DNA of 32,259 bases from positions 1 through 32,259 of the forward strand of contig SKKO01000008.1 of assembly GCA_007123715.1 (NCBI GenBank), given 5' to 3'. This document shows, in pieces, positions 24,481-32,259 of this stretch. This DNA is from Balneolaceae bacterium. GTDB taxonomy: Bacteria; Bacteroidota; Rhodothermia; Balneolales; Balneolaceae. Within the stretch, counting starts at the first letter, position 1, and the number at the start of each line of letters is the position of its first letter. The position numbers were made by a program, and so were the translations under genes. Below the pieces are notes generated by a model that was given only the letters and a program-made list of their open reading frames with translations, searched no databases and was not told the DNA's origin.

Positions 24481-25146
24481 TTAAGTTTGATTGATGATTT
24501 CCATTACATTTCCTTCAACCGCAACAAACACCCGGTCCGTTTCCTTTGGTTTGATGGCATGATGTCCGGTAAATTCTCCAAAAGCGGGAAATAGAACCCT
24601 GTCATCAGAAAAAAGAAAACAGGGAAGACGCAGGGATTGACGCCCTTTTCCACGCAATATGATACATGGATGGATATGGCCTGCAACTAAAACCTGTTTT
24701 TGGCCAGCTGGTTGAACATCAGCCGGGTTGTGTACAAATATAAAGGAATCCTTTTCCCAGTGGTGCGATACTTCAATACGCGCTGCTTCATAAAACGAAG
24801 TATGAAGGCTGTCGTGATTTCCGGAAACAAGCTTGAATGTGATGCCGGGAAAAGAGTCCAGCCATGTCTCAAAAAGGAACCATTCACGGTTGGCATCACT
24901 GTGAAACAGGTCTCCCAGAATCAAAACAGTTTCGGGCTGGTATTGCTCAATCAACGACCCGATACGCACGAGATTTTTTTGTGTGATACTTTCCGGTGCG
25001 GGGATACCCGATTTTCTGAAATGTCCTGCTTTTCCAAGGTGAATGTCCGACAAAATTAAAATATGTCTGTCGAGCCAATAAACTGCTTTTTCAGGAAGCA
25101 ATTGCCAGGAATGACCTTTTATTTGAATAACCGGGAATTCAGTCAT
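24481..25146 (-). CDS. pdeM: Ligase-associated DNA damage response endonuclease PdeM
   Basis: 221 residues. Calcineurin-like metallophosphoesterase with all metal-binding motifs: D34-x-H36 in SDIHLGKAGHFR, GD79LFHSD, GN110H111D and GHIHP (156-160). The GKAGHFRKSGIP signature is specific to the PdeM group, found beside Lhr-type helicases and an ATP-dependent DNA ligase in bacterial repair clusters. Here it follows an Lhr helicase on the same strand (72-bp gap) and precedes a small membrane protein. The ligase and the metallo-beta-lactamase-fold exonuclease that often complete the set are not in the window. Confidence 0.93.
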   Translation of the reverse strand: MTEFPVIQIKGHSWQLLPEKAVYWLDRHILILSDIHLGKAGHFRKSGIPAPESITQKNLVRIGSLIEQYQPETVLILGDLFHSDANREWFLFETWLDSFPGITFKLVSGNHDSLHTSFYEAARIEVSHHWEKDSFIFVHNPADVQPAGQKQVLVAGHIHPCIILRGKGRQSLRLPCFLFSDDRVLFPAFGEFTGHHAIKPKETDRVFVAVEGNVMEIINQT

Positions 25147-25218
25147 GGATATATCATTAACAATAAATTAAGTTGTGTATGTTTCAGCGGCAATATATAT
25201 GAATACACTGAAGATTTG

Positions 25219-27681
25219 TCAGTCAGCTTCCAGATCTTTCTGCATTTTCATAATACGGTCTGCAAGTTTTTCTGATGACATCCGCTCTCTTAGCCTGTCC
25301 ACAAATATTGGAAAAGCAAAGGGAGAAAAACGGGCAACTTCTTTTAATATGATTTCCTGTTTCTGTATTCTCTGAAGTACCTGCCGCAGCCGGGCTTCAT
25401 CCAGCTGAATCTGGAGCACTTCATCAAATGCCTGCTGAATGAGGAGGTTATCCGGTTCATATTCCATGAAAACATCAAAAAATAACCCTGATGACATTTG
25501 CAGGTGCCTTCCTGTTTTTTGGTTACCCGGGAAGCCGGGAAAAACAAGCCCTGCAATCTGGCTGATTTCCCTGAATCTGCGCCTGGCAAGCTCGGTATCA
25601 TTTAAACTTCCCATAATATCTCTTACAAGGTATGATTCAGAAAACAGATCGTTCTTCAGTGCCTCCCTGATGGGTATATCACGGTCGGACAGCAGTTCAA
25701 ACCCGTAATCGTTCATGGCTATAGAGAAGGTGATGGGTACCATTTTGGAGATACGGTGAGCCACCAGTGCAGACATGCCTTCATGAACATATCGCCCCTC
25801 GAAAGGGAAAAAGAAACAGTGGCAGCCCTCTTTTGACCAAGTTTTTTCAATTAAAAATTGACCGGTACCGGGCAAAACAGAGCGTTGTTTCTGGATTTCC
25901 AGAATTGGGTGAATGGTTTTTAATTCAATGCTTTCATTACTTCCGGAAACCGCCTCCTGCAGCTTTTCGCGCAAAAGTTCCGACATATTGGAAGAGAGTG
26001 ACATCCGCCCGCCAAGCCAGCTGGGTATTTTACCGGCTGAGCCTGATGATTTACGCACATATGCTGTCAGATCTTTGATTCTGACCAGTTCAAGGTTTCG
26101 TCCTGCAAACCAGAAGGTATCCCCGGTGTTTAGCTGTGAAATGAACCATTCTTCAATATTGCCAAGGGTTGCACCTTTCAAGTACTTAATTTTAAGCATG
26201 GTATCGCTGGCAATTGTTCCGATGCTCATACGGTGCCGGCTGGCAATTTTCCGGTCATGCACCCGCCAAAAGCCGGCCTCATCCACATCAACCTTGGAGT
26301 ATTCATCATATCTGGAGAGTGATTTCCCACCCGATTGTATAAAGTTCAGAATCCAATTCCATTCATCATTCCGTAAGGTTTGGTATGCAAAAGTTCTTTT
26401 TATTTCCCGGTACACCTTGTCTGGTTCAAAACCGTCTGAAACGGCAAGCGTTACCAGATACTGGATCAAAACGTCATAAGGTTTAAGATGCGGGATTCTG
26501 TTTTCAGTTTTTCCATATTTCACGGCATCTTTCAGTGCGGCAGCTTCAATGAGTTCGAGGGCATGTGTTGGTACAAACCAAATTGTGCTGACGGATCCGG
26601 GCTGGTGTCCGCTTCGCCCGGCACGCTGTATAAACCTTGCTACTCCTTTCGGGCTGCCGATTTGTATAACCCTGTCAACAGGCGTAAAGTCTACACCCAA
26701 ATCGAGGCTGGAGGTGCAGACTACGATTTTTAGCAGCCCGCTGTGCAACGATTCTTCCACCCAATCGCGAATTTTACGATCCAGTGATCCATGGTGCAGA
26801 GCAAGGGTACCTGCAAGCTCCGGCTTTGCCTCAAGTATTTGTCTGAACCATATTTCTGACTGGGCCCGTGTATTGGTAAAAATTAGTGTGGAACCGCTCT
26901 TTTCAAGAATTGGCAAGATCTTTGGCAGTAAATTTATGCCAAGATGGCCCGACCACGGGAATCTATCAACATCGTCGGGAAGTACGGTATGTACCACAAT
27001 TTTTTTAGAATCATCTGCTTTGATGATGACTGCATTTTCGGGAACGGGTAACCCAAGCAGCACATTACATGCTTCGTCAAGATTACCGATTGTAGCAGAA
27101 ATACCCCAAACCTGTAAACCGGAATTCATTCCATGAAGCCGTGACAGGGCCAGTTCTGTTTGTGTGCCGCGCTTGGAGCCTGTTAATTCATGCCATTCAT
27201 CCACCACTACTGTTTTCAGGCTTTTGAAACGGGAAGGATATCCTTTTTGTGCCAGCAAAACATGAAGGCTTTCGGGTGTAATGATGAGCACTTCCGGCAT
27301 TTGCTTCTTCTGCTTTTGTTTGATGGATGATGGTACATCACCCGTTCTTCGCTGAACCTCCCATGAAATGCCAAGCTCACCTACAGCCCGTTGCATGGCC
27401 AATTCGATATCTTTTGCCAGTGCACGGAGTGGTGTAACCCAGAGCAGCTGCAAACCATTGGACTTTTTTTCCTGATAATCGCCGGGATTGGATTCGATCC
27501 ATCTCATCAGGGCAGGCAGAAAAAGTGCGTATGTTTTGCCGCTTCCGGTTGGAGCATTCAGCAAACCGGACCGGTTTGAAAGAAAAGCATCCCAGGTTTT
27601 TTTTTGCCAGCCGAATGGCGTCCATCCTTTTGCTTTAAACCAGTTTTCGATGATGGATTTTGCGTCCAGATTTCTGTTCAT
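25219..27681 (-). CDS. lhr: Ligase-associated DEXH-box helicase (Lhr core type)
   Basis: 820 residues, the size of the Lhr-core group rather than the ~1500-residue long Lhr. Superfamily 2 motifs: a Q-motif-like FGWQKKTW, Walker A APTGSGKT (43-50), TPLRALAKD, DEWH (161-164), SATIGN, LIFTNTRAQSE, VVCTSSLDLGVDF and QRAGRSGH. The Lhr-specific winged helix and C-terminal domain follow. Lhr-core enzymes unwind DNA 3' to 5' and are linked to damage repair. First gene of an operon with pdeM and the DUF6992-like protein. Confidence 0.94.
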   Translation of the reverse strand: MNRNLDAKSIIENWFKAKGWTPFGWQKKTWDAFLSNRSGLLNAPTGSGKTYALFLPALMRWIESNPGDYQEKKSNGLQLLWVTPLRALAKDIELAMQRAVGELGISWEVQRRTGDVPSSIKQKQKKQMPEVLIITPESLHVLLAQKGYPSRFKSLKTVVVDEWHELTGSKRGTQTELALSRLHGMNSGLQVWGISATIGNLDEACNVLLGLPVPENAVIIKADDSKKIVVHTVLPDDVDRFPWSGHLGINLLPKILPILEKSGSTLIFTNTRAQSEIWFRQILEAKPELAGTLALHHGSLDRKIRDWVEESLHSGLLKIVVCTSSLDLGVDFTPVDRVIQIGSPKGVARFIQRAGRSGHQPGSVSTIWFVPTHALELIEAAALKDAVKYGKTENRIPHLKPYDVLIQYLVTLAVSDGFEPDKVYREIKRTFAYQTLRNDEWNWILNFIQSGGKSLSRYDEYSKVDVDEAGFWRVHDRKIASRHRMSIGTIASDTMLKIKYLKGATLGNIEEWFISQLNTGDTFWFAGRNLELVRIKDLTAYVRKSSGSAGKIPSWLGGRMSLSSNMSELLREKLQEAVSGSNESIELKTIHPILEIQKQRSVLPGTGQFLIEKTWSKEGCHCFFFPFEGRYVHEGMSALVAHRISKMVPITFSIAMNDYGFELLSDRDIPIREALKNDLFSESYLVRDIMGSLNDTELARRRFREISQIAGLVFPGFPGNQKTGRHLQMSSGLFFDVFMEYEPDNLLIQQAFDEVLQIQLDEARLRQVLQRIQKQEIILKEVARFSPFAFPIFVDRLRERMSSEKLADRIMKMQKDLEAD

Positions 27682-27727
27682 GAGATAGTGATGATCATTT
27701 CACCGATATAACAGCACTATGATGGGG

Positions 27728-27758
27728 AAAAATTCGAAATCCGGGAAATGCCGGTTTC
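27728..27758 (-). terminator. Terminator of the TonB-receptor operon
   Basis: On the minus strand GAAACCGG (27758-27751) pairs with CCGGATTTC (27744-27736) with one bulge and a 6-base loop, then GAA and a run of five T. It begins 4 bp after the receptor stop codon. Confidence 0.7.
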
Positions 27759-27762
27759 TGTT

Positions 27763-30123
27763 TTAAAATTCAATCGAGATTCCCGCAACCGGGAGTGTAT
27801 TAAATTGGAGAATCCTGTCAACTGTGCCATCATCATTGTATTGAAAACTCCAGATGTTATTCCGGTTATACAGATTTACAATATCGAAGAATATCACATA
27901 ATTCATTTTGGGATATGCAAAACGTTTGTCAATTCTGAGATCGAGCCGATGGTAGGCCGGGTAACGCTCTGTATTCAGGGATAGGCTTTCATCAACAATC
28001 CATCTGCGTAAATTGGGCATGTAAACCGGGGCTGTATATGGCCTGCCGCCAAGGTATCTGAATTTAAGGCTTATTTCAATCTCATCGGCAGGCATGAATG
28101 GTATCCATGAAAACATCGAAAACCACCAACTCGACTTCATGCTTTGATACCAATCTTTATGCTCAAAGCCAAACCTGTATCCTGAAATAAGGGTGAGCAT
28201 ATGCCTGTAGTCGAAGTCCCAGTTATAGGTATCGCCGGTTCTGGGGTCGGTTGCCATGGATTCAGAGTAAGAATAGCTTGCAATTCCGGAAAATCGGTTC
28301 AAGAGTTTCTTTTGTAAAAAAAGTTCAACACCCTTTGAATTTGCCTTACCTGCATTTAAAAAAGTGCCATCATCAAAAACCAACGGATCGTTAGTCGTAA
28401 GTGTTTTTCTGATGGGTACATCCACATAATCCTTGATAAACGCTTCCAGTGTGAGTTTTATGTCTTCACGAATATGGCGTTCCACACCAACAACATACTG
28501 ATCGGTATATTTGTTTCTGAGAAAACGGTTTACATCATTGGCTGCAAGCTCATTATAAGAGGGCGACTGAAAATGTCTGCCATAGGCAGCGTTCAGGTTA
28601 GTTTTTGAACCTGCAGGAATTGCGATGCCAAGTCTGGGGCTCAGGGAATTGAAATTGTTGTAATCGAAATAATCGTAACGTAAACCACCTGACAATCGAA
28701 GTATGCCAGGAAATTCATAGGTGATTTGTGAGTAAATAGCAGATTTAAAACTTGATTCATCAAATGCAACCCTGTACTCAGGGTAAATATCATAAATCCC
28801 TGTTATTAAATCCGGATTGCCATCTTGATAGGTATAAAGGGTATCGGCATCATTCGTGATGTCATATTTCATGTTTAGTAATTTATGACCACCGCCAAAC
28901 CCCAATTCAAGATTTCGGTTTACAAGCCAGGTGAAGTCGGTTTTAAAAGTGATTTCCCTTTCTTTTGAATCATTTACAAAAAAAACATCACGGCCTGGTG
29001 TGTCATAAACTTCCACGTAATAATTGTTTTGGACGACTGATGCTGTAGTGAATGAGAATAATTGTTCGGACCAGACAGAGCGGATGGTAGCGCCGCTGAT
29101 AATTTGAGAATTTTGTGTATCGAGGTTTTCAGCACCTCTGCCATAACCTGCTTCATCGCCACCTTCAATGTTAATCCTGTCGCTGCCAAATACTCCATTC
29201 AGGAACAATGTATGAGATTGGTTAAGGTTATAAGTGAGTTTTCCCTGGGTGTTGTAATAGTTTGGGACCGCTGTTAAACCGGTAGCAGCAATGATCCAGT
29301 CGAGATAACTTCGCCTTGCTGAAAAAATAAAACTGCTATTCGATGAAACAGGTCCTTCCAAAAGAGCTCCTGCACCAGCCATACCGATTGAGGCTTCTCC
29401 CTGGAACCTATCGAACGAGCCATTTCTTAAGCGGATATTCATTACGGAGGATGCTTTATCACCATAACGGGCGGGGAAAGCCCCTGCATAAAAATCAATT
29501 TCCCGTACCATGTAACTGTTCAGCAGATTGATAGGTCCGCCACCTGCACCCTGAACCGCAAAATGATTGGGATTGGGGATTTCTATATGATCCATTAAAA
29601 ACAGATTTTCGCCGGGGTTACCGCCTCTCACGATAATTTCATTAAACTGGTCGCTGCCGGATGCAACAGATGGCAAAGCCTGCACAACACGCTGAATATC
29701 GACAAGATCTCCGGGACTTCGGCGAATTTCTTCAAAGTCCATAGAATTGGCACTTACAATTGCATCTCTGGGTCTTTCGAAATAAGTACCTCTTACCTCA
29801 ACCGCCTGGCCTTCAATCAGGTCCATATTCATTCGAATCTCAAGTGTGGTAGTGCGGTTTGGTGCCACAACTACATTTCCCCGGTTTACCGGCGTGTAAC
29901 CGATAAACCGAATGATAAGATTGTAACTGCCGGCGGGGATATTTTGAATTAAGAAAAAACCTTCGTTATCTGTTACTGCCCCCCTGTCTAAAGATTCAAT
30001 ATAGACGGTAGCACCGGGTAATGGCTGTAAATTTCTGCTGTCTGTGATTGTACCGCCTATATTGCCTTCATTTTGGTGCAACAACATGGAAAAACTTACA
30101 ATCATCAGTATACTGGAAAACAT
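27763..30123 (-). CDS. TonB-dependent outer-membrane receptor
   Basis: 786 residues. A short signal peptide (1-16) precedes a carboxypeptidase-regulatory-like beta-sandwich (about 20-100, GGTITDSRNLQPLPGATVYI), the plug domain (about 110-220, IIVRGGNPGENLFLMDHI and SVMNIRLRNGS) and a long beta-barrel ending in the aromatic GISIEF expected for outer-membrane insertion. It takes up a ligand with energy from TonB-ExbBD. The ligand is unknown. No SusD partner is present, which argues against polysaccharide import. It is the last gene after a carotenoid oxygenase (19 bp gap) and so may handle a carotenoid-related or other hydrophobic compound. Confidence 0.93.
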   Translation of the reverse strand: MFSSILMIVSFSMLLHQNEGNIGGTITDSRNLQPLPGATVYIESLDRGAVTDNEGFFLIQNIPAGSYNLIIRFIGYTPVNRGNVVVAPNRTTTLEIRMNMDLIEGQAVEVRGTYFERPRDAIVSANSMDFEEIRRSPGDLVDIQRVVQALPSVASGSDQFNEIIVRGGNPGENLFLMDHIEIPNPNHFAVQGAGGGPINLLNSYMVREIDFYAGAFPARYGDKASSVMNIRLRNGSFDRFQGEASIGMAGAGALLEGPVSSNSSFIFSARRSYLDWIIAATGLTAVPNYYNTQGKLTYNLNQSHTLFLNGVFGSDRINIEGGDEAGYGRGAENLDTQNSQIISGATIRSVWSEQLFSFTTASVVQNNYYVEVYDTPGRDVFFVNDSKEREITFKTDFTWLVNRNLELGFGGGHKLLNMKYDITNDADTLYTYQDGNPDLITGIYDIYPEYRVAFDESSFKSAIYSQITYEFPGILRLSGGLRYDYFDYNNFNSLSPRLGIAIPAGSKTNLNAAYGRHFQSPSYNELAANDVNRFLRNKYTDQYVVGVERHIREDIKLTLEAFIKDYVDVPIRKTLTTNDPLVFDDGTFLNAGKANSKGVELFLQKKLLNRFSGIASYSYSESMATDPRTGDTYNWDFDYRHMLTLISGYRFGFEHKDWYQSMKSSWWFSMFSWIPFMPADEIEISLKFRYLGGRPYTAPVYMPNLRRWIVDESLSLNTERYPAYHRLDLRIDKRFAYPKMNYVIFFDIVNLYNRNNIWSFQYNDDGTVDRILQFNTLPVAGISIEF

Positions 30124-30142
30124 ATATCACAAACTGAGATGA

Positions 30143-31555
30143 TTAATTATTCAGGTAAAAATTACCATGATAGCCAAACAGTATGGGTTGTGGAATAACG
30201 GCACGGGCAATTTCGGTAAAAGTAACCGAATCCAGTATCAGTAAAAAGGAATTACCGTTCGCCTCATCCAAAACAACTGAAAGGTTTACTCCGTCATCTT
30301 CGCTTTTTCTGTTTGGGTTAGCAAGGAAAACCGGTTCACCTGGAAAACAATTTTTTTCATGCCAGATTTTTGCCTGTTCCGTCTTGAGATCACTCTTTAC
30401 AACTTGATCATAAAAACTATTATTACCGGCTTTATTCACTCCAACAGAATAGACATACCGGTAATCACTGTCCATATGATAGTGTTCATAATCAAAACGT
30501 GGTAATTCGATGGCTTCATCCGAAAGGATGCGATAAGAAATATCTTTGTTCCCAGCCATATCAGCATGAAATCTTCGGATTTGGCCACCCGGAAGCTTTT
30601 TCCCCTCAGACCTTATTCTGTCCAGATAAAAAGATTGTATAATTTCAGGGTCAGGATAAGTAACAATGTCGAAATATAATTCTTCTCCTCTTTCGAACGC
30701 ATTGATATGATGAAATGCAAAAAAAGGATCTGCTTCGAATTGCTTAACAAGAGTGCCATTTTTCCTGTTAAAAATAAAAATCCTTGTTCCCCGACGCGGT
30801 TTCCAGACATAGTTTTCTATAAAAGGCTTCGCATGAAAAAGGATTTTAAGGGGATTTACAACATAGGGGAATTCTGTAAGAATTAGATAAGATGGACTTA
30901 AACCGAAGCTATGTAGATATGCCGGTTCTTTAACCTTATGACTTGCAATTAACTGTGGATTCTCACCTTCAGGCCTACTCATAAAGCGATAGGAACTCAC
31001 TCTGCCAAAACGGGTGGTAAGATTAATAACTTCATTGTCAACTTCGTGCGGATGTACAGTGGTAATGTGCTGCTTTGGTTTATCATCATACGTGTAAACC
31101 CCGAGAGAATTGAGGGTATCCGGGTCGAACTCCATTTGCAGTGATGGTTCTCCCATTGCAACGAATTTACCCCCGAGTCTGGCCACGTTTACTTTTGCAC
31201 TGTCGGTTATTTTCGGGTCAAAAATTTCTTTAACCCTGTCGAACAATGAATAACAGGGGTCGGTAGCAAATTCAGAATAACTGATTCTGTTATTTTCTTT
31301 TGCCTCATGATATGCCTTGCACTGCAAAAATTTATTGGCATATGATATATTTCCGGCTTTAAAGCTAAATTTGTGAAGCATAGATAAGCCATCGAACCAA
31401 TGACGATAATCCTGATTCCCGGCTTTAAACATTCCTGGGCCGTTTCTGAACAAAGTACCTTCAACCCATTCCGGAAGTTTGCCGGTTACACTGAGTTTAT
31501 CGATAACCAGTTCATCTTCTATATTAGCGAAACCTAATTGATATGCTTTCCGCAT
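30143..31555 (-). CDS. Carotenoid cleavage oxygenase (BCO/RPE65 family)
   Basis: 470 residues, no signal peptide. The iron-dependent family that splits carotenoid double bonds. All four iron-binding histidines are visible: H168 in TVHPHEVDNE, H215 in YLHSFGLS, H282 (or H283) in AFHHINAFE, and H463 in the C-terminal FGYHGNFY. LFRNGPG (35-41) and HWFDGLSMLHKF (52-63) match the metazoan BCO1/BCO2-like branch better than the plant CCD branch. It likely produces retinal or another apocarotenal; which bond is cut cannot be read. It follows the CrtI-type gene after 27 bp and precedes the TonB receptor, consistent with one operon. Confidence 0.94.
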   Translation of the reverse strand: MRKAYQLGFANIEDELVIDKLSVTGKLPEWVEGTLFRNGPGMFKAGNQDYRHWFDGLSMLHKFSFKAGNISYANKFLQCKAYHEAKENNRISYSEFATDPCYSLFDRVKEIFDPKITDSAKVNVARLGGKFVAMGEPSLQMEFDPDTLNSLGVYTYDDKPKQHITTVHPHEVDNEVINLTTRFGRVSSYRFMSRPEGENPQLIASHKVKEPAYLHSFGLSPSYLILTEFPYVVNPLKILFHAKPFIENYVWKPRRGTRIFIFNRKNGTLVKQFEADPFFAFHHINAFERGEELYFDIVTYPDPEIIQSFYLDRIRSEGKKLPGGQIRRFHADMAGNKDISYRILSDEAIELPRFDYEHYHMDSDYRYVYSVGVNKAGNNSFYDQVVKSDLKTEQAKIWHEKNCFPGEPVFLANPNRKSEDDGVNLSVVLDEANGNSFLLILDSVTFTEIARAVIPQPILFGYHGNFYLNN

Positions 31556-31582
31556 TCGATTTAAATAGAATAAAGATTGAGA

Positions 31583-32259
31583 TTAGCGGGCATCAATTAA
31601 TTCTGCAACAATCTTACCCGAAGACATCACTGCAGGCACTCCTGCACCGGGATGCGTTCCCGCTCCGGCAAAATATAAATTTTTAAACTCTTCAGACCGG
31701 TTATGGGGCCTGAAATATGCTGATTGCAATAAATTTGGGCGTAAAGAAAATGCGGCTCCATAATGGCTGTTCAATGTATCACGGAAGTGTGGCGGATTTA
31801 TGAAATGTTCAGCAACAATATTTTCTTTTAAACCGGGCAAATAATTGTCTTCAAGATATTGCAGAATTTTATTTTTGTAGATTTCTGATACGTCCTGCCA
31901 ATGGATATCAGCTTTCAGATTTGGTACAAGGGAAAGTACATAAAATGATTCACAACCATCCGGCGCTATTGATTTATCCGTTATCGTTGGCATATGAAGA
32001 TAGAGTGCTAAATCATCGGGTAATGAAGTGCCATCAAAGATTTCTTTGAGGAGGTTTTTATAATTCTTACACATGATGATATTGTGATGTGAAAAACCGG
32101 ACTCGGTATATCTTTTTTTGGTTCCAAAGTAGATCACAAACAGAGAGGAACTGTATTGATACCGATCAATTTTACGATTTGTAAATTTTTTCCGCAGATT
32201 TTCGGGAATCAGGTTCCGGTATGTATTGGCTATATCGGCATTTGAGATTACCACATCTG
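31583..32259 (-). CDS. crtI: CrtI-type phytoene desaturase, C-terminal part
   Basis: Partial: the frame runs off the right edge, so only about the last 225 residues are seen. The end carries the family signature NLYFAGAGTHPGAGVPAVMSSGK, the FAD-binding C-terminal motif of CrtI-like carotenoid desaturases, and VISNADIANTY, typical of the substrate-domain side. These enzymes desaturate phytoene towards lycopene; relatives include isomerases and ketolases, so the exact step is not certain. It is upstream of the carotenoid oxygenase on the same strand. Confidence 0.88.
   Translation of the reverse strand, partial: DVVISNADIANTYRNLIPENLRKKFTNRKIDRYQYSSSLFVIYFGTKKRYTESGFSHHNIIMCKNYKNLLKEIFDGTSLPDDLALYLHMPTITDKSIAPDGCESFYVLSLVPNLKADIHWQDVSEIYKNKILQYLEDNYLPGLKENIVAEHFINPPHFRDTLNSHYGAAFSLRPNLLQSAYFRPHNRSEEFKNLYFAGAGTHPGAGVPAVMSSGKIVAELIDAR

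Overview
The window looks like a chromosomal segment from a Bacteroidota/Rhodothermota-type bacterium, most likely a marine or halophilic Balneolales-like lineage. This rests on moderate GC, weak or absent Shine-Dalgarno sequences, AT-rich leaders, a TonB-dependent receptor with a carboxypeptidase-regulatory-like N-terminus, carotenoid genes, a Tat-exported sugar isomerase and a compact heme operon. The placement is inferred from protein style, not from a database search. Coding density is high and no stretch over 300 bases lacks a gene.

Layout. (1) 171-3360: thioredoxin reductase, a small DUF4342-type acidic protein and the ComM/YifB AAA+ ATPase. (2) 3522-7250, all minus: BrkB/YihY membrane protein, 3-methyladenine DNA glycosylase, YceI periplasmic protein, a DUF6580-like membrane protein and a short-chain dehydrogenase. 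(3) 7435-14240, all plus: MutS, a Tat-signal sugar isomerase-like protein, a GntR regulator with a long extra C-terminal domain, and a UPF1-like SF1 helicase set in repeat-rich intergenic DNA. (4) 14474-22946, all minus: a heme block read as response regulator, histidine kinase, hemH, hemA, hemC, hemD, hemE, terminator, then hemF as a separate unit. (5) 23086-27681: a second SDR on plus, then on minus Lhr-type helicase, PdeM nuclease and a small membrane protein. (6) 27763-32259, minus: the end of a CrtI-type phytoene desaturase running off the right edge, a carotenoid cleavage oxygenase and a TonB-dependent receptor.

How the genes work together. HemA, C, D, E, F and H cover most steps from glutamyl-tRNA to heme. 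HemL, HemB and a protoporphyrinogen oxidase are not in the window. The two-component pair just upstream is a candidate regulator of this block. The crtI-oxygenase-receptor set suggests carotenoid desaturation coupled to cleavage into an apocarotenoid or retinal. MutS, the glycosylase, Lhr/PdeM and ComM are DNA maintenance or uptake functions.

Most unusual signals: ten perfect tandem AAAAGGC heptamers ending 5 bp from the hemF start codon, with a degenerate version ahead of the helicase; a 56-bp element with inverted ends present twice, each time between convergent genes; a five-cysteine insertion in the substrate loop of the ferrochelatase; and the carotenoid oxygenase/TonB receptor operon. 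No CRISPR array, tRNA, rRNA, intact insertion sequence or prophage was seen.
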